A stretch of 64,000 bases of DNA from Hymenobacter norwichensis DSM 15439 (GCF_000420705.1 NZ_ATVL01000007.1:372001-436000), one strand, 5' to 3'. Numbered from the stretch's first letter, positions 35,404 to 44,345 are shown. Numbers and translations: made by a program. The notes: a model not told the origin generated them from the letters alone.

Positions 35404-36600
35404 TTACCGAATGGAATCGACCAAGGCCCGTAATTTTATACCTTCCGAAGCCCACAGAGCCGCCGTTGGAATTCCTTCAGGATAGAAAAGGGAAGTCGCG
35501 GTTAATTTTGGAGTGGTAATTTCATGCAGCATCTTGGCAGCTTCAGTCATGTGCTGCAAATCCACTACCAAGCCAGCCCGATAGCGCCGCACCACGTCTT
35601 CCCATAGCGGATTGGCGGGTATGAGCATGGGCAGACCGTGTGCCAGGTACTCGAACAGCTTGGTGGGCCGACACCGCTCGGTGCTGGGGTGGGGCTGGTA
35701 GAGCAGCAAACCTATATGGCTTTGCTGAATTTCGGCCACAATGGCGTGGTGGGGTACTGGGCCAGCCGCCACCACCAGCCGCAACCAAGCTGGGTTGGCC
35801 TGTTGCCGTTGTTGCAATTCGAGTAGTAGGCCAGGTTGCTGGCAAAAGCCAATAACTGTAAGTAACGCACCGCCTGGCCGAATCCGGTGTAGTTCTTCGG
35901 CTAGTGTTAGCGCTTCTTCGATGCCGTTGAGCCGGGAGATAGTGCCGGAGTAAAGCAGCCGGAGCGGCTCGGTGGGGGTGGGCAGCGGCCGGGGCAGGAG
36001 GGCAGCTTCCGCGGAAAATGGCTGGTACTTGTTTTCTAAAAGCAAGACTTGCTTTGGAAGAAGAGCCTTGAGAAAGGGTAGCTCGTCGGCGTAGCTTTCC
36101 TCGGCCAGCAAGACGGCCGCTGCTCGATGGGCGGCTCTGGCTTCCACCCACCGCAGCCCCGCCGCCAGCCACCGGCGCGTAAAACCGCCATACACCTGCT
36201 GGGTGCTTACGTTCAGGGCGTAGTTCTCGCGGATGTCGTAGAGAAACCGCCGGTTGGTAGCCAGCCAGTGCCAGAGCAAGGTGAGGAGTAGCAGCTCAGG
36301 GGCGTGCACAACCACCAAATCGGGTTGTAGGCGGCGCAGTAGTTGCCAGTAGCGCCATTGGGCCGCCAGCCGGGCCCAGCTTAGGCGGCTGCCTTCCAGC
36401 AAGCAATGCGTGTGCAGATTGGCCGGCGCAGTAGCGGGTACGGCCGCCGCACGGCCTGCAACGTGCACGCTAGTATTGGGCCGCTCAGCCAGAGTAACGC
36501 CAAATTTGCCGTACATCCGCGTGTCATCCAGGGGCTTAAGCACTGAGGCCAGCAGCACCGTGCGAATGCGAGAACCGGAAGGAGAAGAAAGTGGCGCCAT
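35404..36600 (-). CDS. glycosyltransferase, GT4-like (GT-B fold)
   Basis: 398 residues. The N-terminal Rossmann half has MYGKFGVTLAE, LQPDLVVVHAPELLLL and RFLYDIRENYALN. The C-terminal nucleotide-sugar half has LRLLYSGTISRLNGIEEALTLAEEL, ALLTVIGFC and the donor-binding CRPTKLFEYLAHGLPMLIP, matching the E-x7-E region of GT4 retaining transferases. It probably transfers a sugar to a glycan or lipid in surface polysaccharide synthesis. Donor and acceptor are unknown, and no other polysaccharide genes adjoin it. It is Leu/Ala-rich and cytoplasmic, perhaps membrane-associated. It is divergent from dapD. Confidence 0.85.
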   Translation of the reverse strand: MAPLSSPSGSRIRTVLLASVLKPLDDTRMYGKFGVTLAERPNTSVHVAGRAAAVPATAPANLHTHCLLEGSRLSWARLAAQWRYWQLLRRLQPDLVVVHAPELLLLTLLWHWLATNRRFLYDIRENYALNVSTQQVYGGFTRRWLAAGLRWVEARAAHRAAAVLLAEESYADELPFLKALLPKQVLLLENKYQPFSAEAALLPRPLPTPTEPLRLLYSGTISRLNGIEEALTLAEELHRIRPGGALLTVIGFCQQPGLLLELQQRQQANPAWLRLVVAAGPVPHHAIVAEIQQSHIGLLLYQPHPSTERCRPTKLFEYLAHGLPMLIPANPLWEDVVRRYRAGLVVDLQHMTEAAKMLHEITTPKLTATSLFYPEGIPTAALWASEGIKLRALVDSIR

Positions 36601-36771
36601 CTTGCCCGCGAAGATGGTAAGTTTGTGCTTGAGGTGCTGGTTTTGGAGGCTGATTATTGATTGTTAAGGAGATTATCCCCTGGGCTAATCACGTCTTGTG
36701 CATGTTTCCTGTCTTTATCAATCGGCTCTTAAAGCATAACAACCCGCTCTTATCAATCAACAATCAACAAC

Positions 36772-37596
36772 ATGACCGATCTGCAACAAACCATTGAGGC
36801 CGCCTGGGCCGACCGGAGCCTGCTCCAGCAAGTCGCTACCACCGACGCCATCCACCACGTAATTGAAGAGCTCGATAAAGGCCGCCTGCGCGTGGCTCAG
36901 CCCGCCAGCGACCAGGAAGGCGGTTGGATTGTAAACGACTGGGTGAAGAAAGCCGTCATCCTGTACTTCCCTATTCAGCAGATGGAAACGCTGGAACTAC
37001 CCCCGTTCGAGTACCGCGACAAAATGCGCCTGAAAACCGACTACGCCGGCCAGGGTGTACGGGTGGTGCCCCCAGCTACGGCCCGCTATGGTGCTTATCT
37101 GGCTTCCGGTGTGATTTTGATGCCCAGCTACGTGAACATTGGCGCTTGGGTAGGCGAGGGCACGATGGTAGACACCTGGGCTACGGTGGGCTCGTGCGCG
37201 CAGATTGGCGCGGGTGTGCATTTGAGCGGTGGCGTAGGCATTGGTGGGGTATTGGAGCCGGTGCAGGCCGCCCCGGTAATTGTGGAAGACGGCGCCTTCG
37301 TCGGCTCACGTAGTATTCTGGTAGAAGGCTGCTTCGTAGGAAAAGAAGCGGTAATTGGGGCCGGCGTGACTATCACGGGCAGTACCCGTATTATTGATGT
37401 CACGGGCACTGAGCCCAAGGAATACCGTGGGCACGTACCGGCCCGCTCGGTGGTTATTCCGGGTTCGTTGCCCAAGCAGTTTCCGGCGGGCGAGTACCAC
37501 GTGCCCTGCGCCCTCATCATCGGCCAGCGCAAGCCCAGCACCGACCTCAAGACCAGCCTCAACGACGCTTTGCGCGAGCACAACGTAGCCGTGTAA
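36772..37596 (+). CDS. dapD: 2,3,4,5-tetrahydropyridine-2,6-dicarboxylate N-succinyltransferase
   Basis: 274 residues. The N-terminal helical domain (LQQTIEAAWADRS) is followed by a left-handed beta-helix of hexapeptide repeats: YVNIGAWVGEGTMVDTWATVGSCAQIGAGVHLSGG, with the conserved GGVLEPVQAAPV loop. DapD succinylates tetrahydrodipicolinate in the succinylase branch of lysine and diaminopimelate synthesis, feeding the peptidoglycan cross-linking enzymes seen elsewhere in the window. It is cytoplasmic and trimeric in the family. The spacer with the divergent glycosyltransferase carries two near-repeats of TTATCAATC and an imperfect inverted repeat. Confidence 0.96.
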   Translation: MTDLQQTIEAAWADRSLLQQVATTDAIHHVIEELDKGRLRVAQPASDQEGGWIVNDWVKKAVILYFPIQQMETLELPPFEYRDKMRLKTDYAGQGVRVVPPATARYGAYLASGVILMPSYVNIGAWVGEGTMVDTWATVGSCAQIGAGVHLSGGVGIGGVLEPVQAAPVIVEDGAFVGSRSILVEGCFVGKEAVIGAGVTITGSTRIIDVTGTEPKEYRGHVPARSVVIPGSLPKQFPAGEYHVPCALIIGQRKPSTDLKTSLNDALREHNVAV

Positions 37597-37695
37597 CTTT
37601 AGAGTTTGGAAGGGAGAGCCTGAAATGCAGCTAAGCCAGTACTTTAGCTTTTCAAGCTCTCACTTCTCGATTCTTTGTTTTAAAATTTCCACTCC

Positions 37696-38496
37696 ATGAA
37701 CTTCAAATCCAATCCAGCTTCGGCCGCTGAAGCCCGCGAAGAGATTCGCACCTATCTGGCGAACGAACTGGAAGCGAATCCCGCCGACATCCAGACCAAG
37801 GTTATCTACAACACCGAGCTGCCGTGGGTGGATGGGCGCAAGCAGCAATGCTACCTGGTGGAATGGTCGGTGGCCAACGGCTCCGACGGTGTGGCACTAG
37901 CCGGGCCTTACACTTACACGCTGCCCGATGTCAGCCAGGCCGAGGCCAAGCGCCTGGGCTCTCTGCACGAGTGGCGGCAGCAACTGCTCAACCTGTATGC
38001 TGGGTGCGAGCTAGCCGCGCAAGCCCGTATGAAGCAGGCGTTAGTTGACGTGTACGACCCCAACCGCACTAAGCAACTGTTGGAGGCTCTGCAAAACCCG
38101 GCTGCGCCGCGCTTTGCCGTGCGCTGCTCGTTGCGTGAGTTCATCCGTATCGGCACCGACGAGTACTACATCTTCAATGGCGACTGGGTGCACAACCCCA
38201 ACTTCTCTTACTCGCCTACTTTTGGCTTCAAGCCGCGCAAGGAAGACCCAACGCTGAAGCTGCCAGTTGAGCAGGAGAACATCCAAATCAAGCCGCACAA
38301 GTTCCTAACCCCCGTGCCACCCGTTGGGGCCGATGGCGCATATCCAGGCGAAGCTACCGGCTTCATCATGGTAAAAAACGGGCAGGTAGTAGATGCTAGC
38401 TGTTCGGCGTGGGCCCGTAGCGTGGTTGATAAAGTAGCTATGTTCTATTTCCTTGGCAAGGAAATCGGGCCATTTGCCATCACCCTGCAAGGGTAA
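37696..38496 (+). CDS. hypothetical protein, unrecognised
   Basis: 266 residues, soluble, with no signal. The N-terminal half is helical with a charged ANELEANPADIQTKVIY segment. The C-terminal half is beta-rich and contains aromatic stretches (DEYYIFNGDWVHNPNFSYSP) and a final DASCSAWARSVVDKVAMFYFLG. I cannot assign a family. The codon pattern matches the neighbours, and the gene is bounded by the dapD spacer and a strong palindromic terminator, so it is very probably a real cytoplasmic protein, possibly co-transcribed with dapD (99 bp apart). Confidence 0.72.
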   Translation: MNFKSNPASAAEAREEIRTYLANELEANPADIQTKVIYNTELPWVDGRKQQCYLVEWSVANGSDGVALAGPYTYTLPDVSQAEAKRLGSLHEWRQQLLNLYAGCELAAQARMKQALVDVYDPNRTKQLLEALQNPAAPRFAVRCSLREFIRIGTDEYYIFNGDWVHNPNFSYSPTFGFKPRKEDPTLKLPVEQENIQIKPHKFLTPVPPVGADGAYPGEATGFIMVKNGQVVDASCSAWARSVVDKVAMFYFLGKEIGPFAITLQG

Positions 38497-38518
38497 CCTA
38501 GAAGCCTCGATACAGGCA

Positions 38519-38557
38519 CAAAAAGGCCCGTTCCAAGCGCTTGGAACGGGCCTTTTT
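38519..38557. terminator. bidirectional terminator
   Basis: Perfect palindrome (AAAAAGGCCCGTTCCAAG and its complement) centred at 38538/38539 with A and T runs at the ends, between the convergent hypothetical gene and msrA. Confidence 0.9.
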
Positions 38558-38589
38558 ATGTCTGTAGTGGGTGCTTCCTAAATAGCTTG

Positions 38590-39129
38590 TTAAGCAGTTG
38601 CTTTTTTCAGCTTGTCGCCGAACAAGGCTCTCACTTTTTCCACTTTAGGCCGCGCTACAAACTGGCAGTAGGGCTCATGGCCGTTCTGCTTGTAGTAGTT
38701 TTGGTGGTAGTCTTCAGCAGGGTAGAAGCTCTTTAACGGCTCGATTTCCGTTACAACCGGGTTGTCGAAAGCGTGAGCCTCATTGAGTTTCTGCTTGTAC
38801 TCCTCGGCCAAGCGGCGCTGCTCGTCGTTGTGATAATACACGCCCGAGCGGTACTGAGTGCCGGTGTCGTTACCCTGGCGGTTGAGGGTGGTGGGGTCGT
38901 GGGTTTTCCAGAACACCTCCAGCAGCTCCTTGAAACTGATAACCTGCGGGTCATAGGTGATTTGGATAACCTCAGCGTGGCCAGTCAGGCCGCTGCATAC
39001 TTCGCGGTACGTAGGGTTGGCAATGCGGCCGTTGGAATAGCCCGACACCACTTTCTGCACGCCCTGAAGATCCTGAAATACGGCCTCGACGCACCAAAAG
39101 CAGCCGGCCCCGAATGTTGCTAGTTCCAT
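38590..39129 (-). CDS. msrA: peptide-methionine (S)-S-oxide reductase MsrA
   Basis: 179 residues from ATG 39129. MELATFGAGCFWCVEAVF places the catalytic Cys at C10 (GCFWC). GYSNG, TGHAEVIQITYDP, FWKTHDPTTLNRQGND and GTQYRSGVYYH follow in family order. It reduces methionine-S-sulfoxide in proteins using thioredoxin. The C-terminus has a second, family-variable part (KVEKVRALFGDKLKK). An upstream in-frame start (39216) would add 29 residues without similarity, and none of them form a signal peptide, so the protein is taken to be cytoplasmic. Confidence 0.94.
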   Translation of the reverse strand: MELATFGAGCFWCVEAVFQDLQGVQKVVSGYSNGRIANPTYREVCSGLTGHAEVIQITYDPQVISFKELLEVFWKTHDPTTLNRQGNDTGTQYRSGVYYHNDEQRRLAEEYKQKLNEAHAFDNPVVTEIEPLKSFYPAEDYHQNYYKQNGHEPYCQFVARPKVEKVRALFGDKLKKATA

Positions 39130-39327
39130 GAGTGTAAGTATCTGATGGGTGAGATGCCACTCGGCAGGACTACCCCGCACAATGCTTTGTACGTGCAGCT
39201 TGGAATGGAGAAGCATATACGGATAAAAGCGAATTTTGAGCGGAAAAGTTTACGCACAGTCGAGGTAATGCTCTGCTAACGTCGCCGCTAGCTACGTTGC
39301 TTCCGCTGCTGCTCAGCCGTAAAACAC

Positions 39328-39365
39328 AACAAGCCCCCAAAGTGCGCTCAACTTCAGGGACTTGT
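39328..39365 (-). terminator. hairpin terminator after the 3-hydroxyacyl-CoA dehydrogenase gene
   Basis: Arms ACAAGCCCCCAAAGT (39328-39342) and ACTTCAGGGACTTGT (39351-39365) pair with a few mismatches, downstream of the stop at 39440. Confidence 0.55.
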
Positions 39366-39439
39366 CTAATATAGAATACAAAGCAGGCTTGCAGCCGACC
39401 GGGGAACAGTGCAACTGCTACCGAGTTTATTGCCGCCTG

Positions 39440-40336
39440 CTATTTGCGGAACCGCTCAGCTATTACCAGCTCCTTGGAGCCGGCCGTGTATTGGTAGAAA
39501 CCCTCGCCGGATTTCACGCCCAGGCGGCCGGCCATTACCATATTTACCAGCAGCGGGCAGGGCGCGTATTTCGGGTTACCCAGCCCGTCGTGCAGCACCC
39601 GCAAAATAGCCAAGCACACATCCAAGCCAATGAAATCGGCTAGCTGCAAGGGGCCCATAGGGTGCGCCATGCCCAGTTTCATCACCGTATCTATTTCCTC
39701 GACGCCGGCCACGCCTTCAAACAAGCTGATAATGGCCTCGTTGATCATGGGCATCAGAATACGGTTGGCCACAAAACCGGGGTAGTCATTCACCTCGGTG
39801 GGCGTTTTGCTAAGCTGCCGCGAAAGGTCCATCACCTGCTCGGTTACGGCGTCGGAGGTAGCGTACCCGCGAATCACTTCCACCAGCTTCATTACCGGCA
39901 CCGGATTCATAAAGTGCATCCCAATTACCTGCGCCGGACGCTTGGTAACGGCCGCTATTTTGGTGATGGAAATAGACGAAGTATTCGAGGCCAAAATGGC
40001 TTCCTGCGGCGCATGCTGGTCTAGGTCGCGGAATATTTGCAGCTTCAGGTCCACGTTTTCGGTGGCGGCTTCTACTACTAGTTGCACTCCCTGCATGCCT
40101 TCGGCAATGCTGGTATAGGTTTGAATGCGGCCAAGGGAAGCCGTTTTGTCGGCTTCCGAGAGGCTGCCTTTACTTACTTGGCGGTCGAGGTTGCGGCCAA
40201 TGGTGGCAAGGGCCTTGTCGAGGGCTGGCTGGTTGATGTCGATGAGGGCAACGGAAAATCCGTGCTGGGCAAATACGTGGGCAATGCCATTGCCCATAGT
40301 GCCCGAGCCAATAACGGCAACATGCATCGTGCTCAT
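39440..40336 (-). CDS. 3-hydroxybutyryl-CoA dehydrogenase
   Basis: 298 residues, somewhat over the family norm of about 285. The N-terminal Rossmann motif is VIGSGTMGNGIA (G10-x-G12-x-x-G15). The NAD-domain catalytic His lies in IGMHFMNPVPVMKLVEVI, with the conserved Glu shortly after. NDYPGFVANRIL and the helical C-terminal domain with GMAHPMGPLQLADFIGLDV complete the family pattern. It oxidises (S)-3-hydroxybutyryl-CoA to acetoacetyl-CoA or the reverse with NAD(P). It could act in butyrate-type acyl-CoA metabolism beside the icmF product. It is cytoplasmic and monocistronic. Confidence 0.94.
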   Translation of the reverse strand: MSTMHVAVIGSGTMGNGIAHVFAQHGFSVALIDINQPALDKALATIGRNLDRQVSKGSLSEADKTASLGRIQTYTSIAEGMQGVQLVVEAATENVDLKLQIFRDLDQHAPQEAILASNTSSISITKIAAVTKRPAQVIGMHFMNPVPVMKLVEVIRGYATSDAVTEQVMDLSRQLSKTPTEVNDYPGFVANRILMPMINEAIISLFEGVAGVEEIDTVMKLGMAHPMGPLQLADFIGLDVCLAILRVLHDGLGNPKYAPCPLLVNMVMAGRLGVKSGEGFYQYTAGSKELVIAERFRK

Positions 40337-40680
40337 GCTACGAAACGAAAAAAAGGGTGGGAGGAGAGGAACATCAGCGCTAAAAATGGCGCTGGCAAAA
40401 CTACTCCGAAAGCAGCATTCCCGTAGGCTAGATCAGTAATCTGAGGGCTAGGAGAAAATTGTTTGAGGAAACGCGAAAAATATATACACCAAGAAAACGC
40501 TCTCAGCGTCTATCCCTGGCTGTTTTTTCGGAAACGACCCTATAAATGCCAAAGTTTTTTAGTGCGGATATATCCTTTTGCAACCCCCCGCGTACAAATC
40601 CGCAAATCAGCTTCCCACAACATCTGTAGTTGTAATTGAAGCCTTCCTTTCCACTCTCCCCACTTCAACCACCACTTACC

Positions 40681-40851
40681 ATGGGAAATCTATTGTACAT
40701 CATTGCCGTTGTGCTCATCCTCATCTGGGCTCTTGGCTTCTTCGGCGTTTTGGGTGCTGGCATGGCTGGCAACAACCTGATTCACATCCTGTTGGTTATT
40801 GCCATCATTGCCATCCTGCTACGGGTAATCCGCGGCGGCCGGGTAGTGTAG
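40681..40851 (+). CDS. lmo0937-family small membrane protein
   Basis: 56 residues from ATG 40681. It consists of two hydrophobic helices (LLYIIAVVLILIWALGFFG; IHILLVIAIIAILLRVI) and a basic tail (RGGRVV), the exact layout of the lmo0937 family of tiny membrane proteins found across bacteria. The role is unknown; stress-linked expression is known in some hosts. A frame opening at 40636 would add 15 unrelated residues. It sits alone between the dehydrogenase gene (divergent) and a strong bidirectional terminator. Confidence 0.85.
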   Translation: MGNLLYIIAVVLILIWALGFFGVLGAGMAGNNLIHILLVIAIIAILLRVIRGGRVV

Positions 40852-40879
40852 CTATATCATAGCCGAAAATTTTAGTCTG

Positions 40880-40927
40880 AAAACACAAAAGAGCCTCCCC
40901 AGTCATGGGGAGGCTCTTTTGTGTTTT
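40880..40927. terminator. bidirectional terminator
   Basis: 21-bp perfect arms (AAAACACAAAAGAGCCTCCCC and its complement) with a 6-base loop, between the convergent lmo0937-like and beta-barrel genes. Confidence 0.92.
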
Positions 40928-40938
40928 GCGGGTAGCTG

Positions 40939-41775
40939 CTACTTGCCTAGGTTCACTAGGAAGTTGAAGCGTATTTCGGGCTGCCCGTATGGCGAAGTAC
41001 TAGAGCCATCAGGATTCAGCCCGTCGTTGAAGTTGTATAGTACCACAATATCCGCCGCCACCCGGTCACTGAATTCGTTACGGTAGCCGGCCCCAGCTAG
41101 CGGGGTGTTTAGGGTCCTTTTGATATTGAACCCCTGAGGCTGGCCTTGGCCCTGATTCTGGAACCGGTACTTTATATTACTGCGCGTTACCTCGTATTCG
41201 GCGTGCAGAAAGAACTGCTTGTACACGATGTACTGAGCAAAGGCCTTCAACCCCAAGTTATTGGCAATAACACTGGATGGGTAGCCATACACCTGTTGGT
41301 TGTAGTCGGAGTAGCTGATATTGGTGTAGGAATAGCTAATGCCAGGGCCTACTGCCAATTTCTCAGTCACCCGAATACCCAGTGCCGGGGCAATACTCGC
41401 GTTGAACTGCCCATCGCCGTAGAAGCTGGTGTAGCCTAGCCCGAGGTTGGTGTACAGGAAGTACTTCCGCAACGGCGGTGGCGGCGCAGCTACTCCTGGC
41501 CGTTGGGGCAGCTCCAGACCCGAAGGACTGTTAGTGGAAGGTCGGGTGGGAACGGGCTCGTCAACGGGGGGCGGAGCCGGAACGGGAACCTGCTGGCGCG
41601 GAGCCGGAGTAGGAGTGGGCGTAATCGGGCGCGGCGCAGTGCCGGGCGGGGCCGTGTTCAGCTGCGGCTTCACCGTAGAGGTGGTATCCGTGCGCTGAGC
41701 AAAGGCCGCGGGGGCTGCCAGGAACCCAGCGCCAGCCAGGAAAACCGTAAATAAGGAGCGGTGCAGAGCGTTCAT
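40939..41775 (-). CDS. outer-membrane beta-barrel protein with Pro-rich N-terminus
   Basis: 278 residues. The signal peptide is MNALHRSLFTVFLAGAGFLAAPAAFAQ. A Pro/Thr-rich, low-complexity linker covers about residues 35-105 (PTPTPAPRQQVPVPAPPP). The remaining 170 residues alternate aromatic and polar positions (YFLYTNLGLGYTSFYGDG, LAVGPGISYSYTNISYSD, FFLHAEYEVTRSNIKY, AADIVVLYNF) and end RFNFLVNLGK, typical of a porin-like or outer-membrane-protein-W-like barrel of about eight strands. The Pro-rich part may span or contact the periplasmic cell wall. The function is unknown. Confidence 0.82.
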   Translation of the reverse strand: MNALHRSLFTVFLAGAGFLAAPAAFAQRTDTTSTVKPQLNTAPPGTAPRPITPTPTPAPRQQVPVPAPPPVDEPVPTRPSTNSPSGLELPQRPGVAAPPPPLRKYFLYTNLGLGYTSFYGDGQFNASIAPALGIRVTEKLAVGPGISYSYTNISYSDYNQQVYGYPSSVIANNLGLKAFAQYIVYKQFFLHAEYEVTRSNIKYRFQNQGQGQPQGFNIKRTLNTPLAGAGYRNEFSDRVAADIVVLYNFNDGLNPDGSSTSPYGQPEIRFNFLVNLGK

Positions 41776-41792
41776 ACCAGGTGGTAACGCAG

Positions 41793-43415
41793 TTAGGAAA
41801 CGAGTTGGTATTTGCGCTGACGCAGCGCTTTGATGGTGTCATCGGCCAAATACTCCTCATAGCTCATGCGCCGGTCGATGATACCATCGGGCGTAAGCTC
41901 GATGATACGGTTGGCCACCGTTTGAATGAACTGCAAGTCGTGCGAGGCAAACAGTAGCGTGCCGCCGAATTCGCCGAGGCTGTTGTTCAGCGCCGTAATG
42001 CTTTCCAGGTCCAAATGGTTGGTTGGGTCATCCAGCACCAGCACGTTGCCAGATTCCATCATCATCTTGCTAAGCATGCAGCGCACTTTTTCTCCCCCGC
42101 TTAGCACGTTGCTTTTCTTTTGCGACTCCTCACCCGAGAACAGCATGCGGCCTAAAAAGCCCCGGATAAACGATTCGTCTTTCTCGGTGGAATACTGCCG
42201 CAGCCAATCCACCAAGTTAAGGTCGGTATCGAAGAACTCGGAGTTTTCTTTGGGGAAGTACGACGGCGTGATGGTAGTGCCCCACTTAAAGTCGCCGGTA
42301 TCGGGCCGGATTTGCTCGAACAGAATGTCGAAGAGGAGGGAAGCGGCCCGGTCGTCGCGCCCAATGATGGCCACTTTGTCTTTCTTATCCAGCGAGAAGC
42401 TCACGTTGCGGAACACCGTCTGGCCGTCCACCTTCTTGCTGAGGTTTTCTACAGTCAGCAGCTGGTTGCCCGCTTCGCGCTCGGGCTTGAACGCAATGTA
42501 GGGGTACTTGCGCGAGCTAGGTTTGATTTCCTCCAGCGTAAGCTTTTGCAGCAGCTTCTGGCGCGAGGTGGCCTGCTTGCTTTTGGAGGCATTGGCCGAG
42601 AAGCGGCGCACAAACTCTTCCAGCTCTTTGCGCTTGTCTTCGGTTTTCTTGTTCACGTCCTGCCGCTGACGCATAGCCAACTGGCTGCTCTCGTACCAGA
42701 ACGAGTAGTTGCCGGGGTACATGGTGATTTTCGAGAAGTCGAGGTCGGCCATGTAATTACACACGGCGTCGAGGAAGTGCCGGTCGTGGCTCACCACAAT
42801 CACCGTGTTTTGGAACGAGTCGAGAAAGTTCTCTAGCCAGAGTACCGTTTCGGCGTCGAGGCCGTTGGTTGGTTCGTCGAGCAGTAGCACGTCGGGGTTG
42901 CCGAATAGGGCCTGTGCCAGCAATACCCGCACTTTATCGGAGCCACCTAAGTCGCCCATCAGGGTGTAGTGCTTGTCTTCACCAATGCCGAGGCCCGAGA
43001 GCAACTCGGCCGCTTCGTATTCGGCATTCCAGCCTTCGAGGTCGGCAAACTCACCTTCCAACTCGGCGGCCCGCTCGCCGTCAGCGTCCGAGAAATCGGC
43101 TTTGGCGTACAGGGCATCCTTTTCCTCCATCACCTTCCACAGGCGCTGGTGGCCTTTGATTACGGTTTGGAGCACCGGAAACTGGTCGTAGGCAAACTGA
43201 TCCTGACGCAGTACCGAGAGGCGCGAGTTAGGCGGCATGGTAACGGAGCCGGTGTTGGGCTCAATTTCGCCGGATAGGATTTTCAGAAACGTGGACTTGC
43301 CAGCTCCGTTGGCCCCAATGAGGCCATACACGTTGCCGGGCATGAATTTGATGGTGACGTCTTCAAACAAAACCCGCTTGCCATAGCGCAAGCTGACATT
43401 GGAGGTGCTAATCAT
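41793..43415 (-). CDS. ABC-F family ATPase, YbiT-like
   Basis: 540 residues, two ABC domains joined by the long-helix linker (RRFSANASKSKQATSRQK), with no transmembrane part. Site 1 has an intact Walker A (GANGAGKS, 34-41) and LDEPTNGLD. Site 2 has LSGGEKVRC, but its Walker A is degenerate (IGRDDRAAS, no Lys) and its Walker B reads LDDPTNHLD with Asp replacing the usual catalytic Glu. The overall sequence matches the YbiT branch of ABC-F translation factors, which bind the ribosomal E site; some ABC-Fs give antibiotic resistance, but YbiT-types are housekeeping. A second site built for binding rather than hydrolysis may be a Bacteroidota trait. Confidence 0.9.
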   Translation of the reverse strand: MISTSNVSLRYGKRVLFEDVTIKFMPGNVYGLIGANGAGKSTFLKILSGEIEPNTGSVTMPPNSRLSVLRQDQFAYDQFPVLQTVIKGHQRLWKVMEEKDALYAKADFSDADGERAAELEGEFADLEGWNAEYEAAELLSGLGIGEDKHYTLMGDLGGSDKVRVLLAQALFGNPDVLLLDEPTNGLDAETVLWLENFLDSFQNTVIVVSHDRHFLDAVCNYMADLDFSKITMYPGNYSFWYESSQLAMRQRQDVNKKTEDKRKELEEFVRRFSANASKSKQATSRQKLLQKLTLEEIKPSSRKYPYIAFKPEREAGNQLLTVENLSKKVDGQTVFRNVSFSLDKKDKVAIIGRDDRAASLLFDILFEQIRPDTGDFKWGTTITPSYFPKENSEFFDTDLNLVDWLRQYSTEKDESFIRGFLGRMLFSGEESQKKSNVLSGGEKVRCMLSKMMMESGNVLVLDDPTNHLDLESITALNNSLGEFGGTLLFASHDLQFIQTVANRIIELTPDGIIDRRMSYEEYLADDTIKALRQRKYQLVS

Positions 43416-43716
43416 AGAAGGAAAAACAGGCGAAAATTCAGAGGAAACATCTGATGAGATGCAAAAATAGGCAAAATGCGCTGGGCTATTCCGGTGATTA
43501 TGCGGCTATCAGCACCCAAAGTAAAAGAGACCCAGAAGATTATATAGCAAATTTTCAACGAAAAAAATGCCGATTACCCCAACATCCCTGAATTAAATAC
43601 AGTATCAAGGTTAGGAAACTTAGCAAGGTGGGTAGCTGCTTTTTGCAACACGCTATATACCCCGGCAGGTTCCTGCAATAAAATAGTCCTCTCCCAACCA
43701 AACTCCTCGAATTGCT
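43416..43716. other. divergent intergenic region
   Basis: 301 bp between the ABC-F gene and a DUF4199 gene. It holds a minus-strand -7 box (43462-43469) for ABC-F. The rest is AT-rich and should contain the DUF4199 promoter. I see no gene or repeat. Confidence 0.5.
43462..43469 (-). promoter_or_regulatory. -7 box of the ABC-F gene
   Basis: TATTTTTG on the minus strand (TAnnTTTG), 47 bp before the start. No TTG at the expected -33 spacing. Confidence 0.45.
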
Positions 43717-44187
43717 ATGACTGACACGCGTATTACTCCCGAAACCAATGGGGTCCGCTTCGGCCTGATTACCGCCGGTGCCCTTATTCTCTATACTCTG
43801 ATTGCCGTTTTTGCCGGTTTCTTCGATAATCTGGCTGCTGGCGGCCTGAATTTGATTATTCTGGCTATCGGTATTTCAATGGCTATTGCCAATTACAAGC
43901 GCGTAAAAGACGACCGGATGCCTTATTTAGGCGGTTTTGGTACAGGCATTGTTACGGCCATTGTAGCCAGCTTAGGGCTAGGCTTCTTCTTCATTGCAGT
44001 AAGCGCCATTAAGCCTGACACCCTTAACCTGAGCCACGCCCGTGACTTGTTCGGTTATGATCTATCGGCTCTAATGGCGTTTTTGGCTATCATTCTAATG
44101 GGTAGCCTAGGTGGTACCATTATTTCATTGGTAGCTATGCAATACTTCAAAAGCCCCGACCATAAGCCGATTGAAGGCGTTGAATAG
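43717..44187 (+). CDS. DUF4199-type four-helix membrane protein
   Basis: 156 residues with four predicted transmembrane segments (about 15-37, 42-58, 75-97 and 115-138). The N-terminal NGVRFGLITAGALILYTL and NYKRVKDDRMPYLGGFGTGIVTA match the DUF4199 family, frequent in Bacteroidota and of unknown function. The short charged tail (SPDHKPIEGVE) is probably cytoplasmic. It is monocistronic, with a terminator 20 bp after the stop. Confidence 0.78.
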   Translation: MTDTRITPETNGVRFGLITAGALILYTLIAVFAGFFDNLAAGGLNLIILAIGISMAIANYKRVKDDRMPYLGGFGTGIVTAIVASLGLGFFFIAVSAIKPDTLNLSHARDLFGYDLSALMAFLAIILMGSLGGTIISLVAMQYFKSPDHKPIEGVE

Positions 44188-44206
44188 AGTAACACGAAGC
44201 TTGTTA

Positions 44207-44242
44207 AGAAGCCCGGTTCTATTTAGGAGCCGGGCTTTTTTT
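44207..44242 (+). terminator. terminator of the DUF4199 gene
   Basis: AAGCCCGGTTCT pairs with GGAGCCGGGCTT (bulge near the loop), followed by a T run. Confidence 0.82.
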
Positions 44243-44302
44243 ATGTAATAAAAGCTCGTCTGTAGCGCCGCAAAGGCATTTGTGAATATTATTGCGAAAA
44301 AA

Positions 44303-44345
44303 TTGTTCTATTTGTTGTTAGTGTAACTTTGTTGATATATATTTG
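44303..44345 (+). promoter_or_regulatory. overlapping Bacteroidota promoters for the third small helical protein
   Basis: Two overlapping pairs can be read: TTG (44303-44305), 18 bp, TAACTTTG (44324-44331); and TTG (44315-44317), 20 bp, TATATTTG (44338-44345). Both -7 boxes match TAnnTTTG. The ATG is at 44414. Confidence 0.65.
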
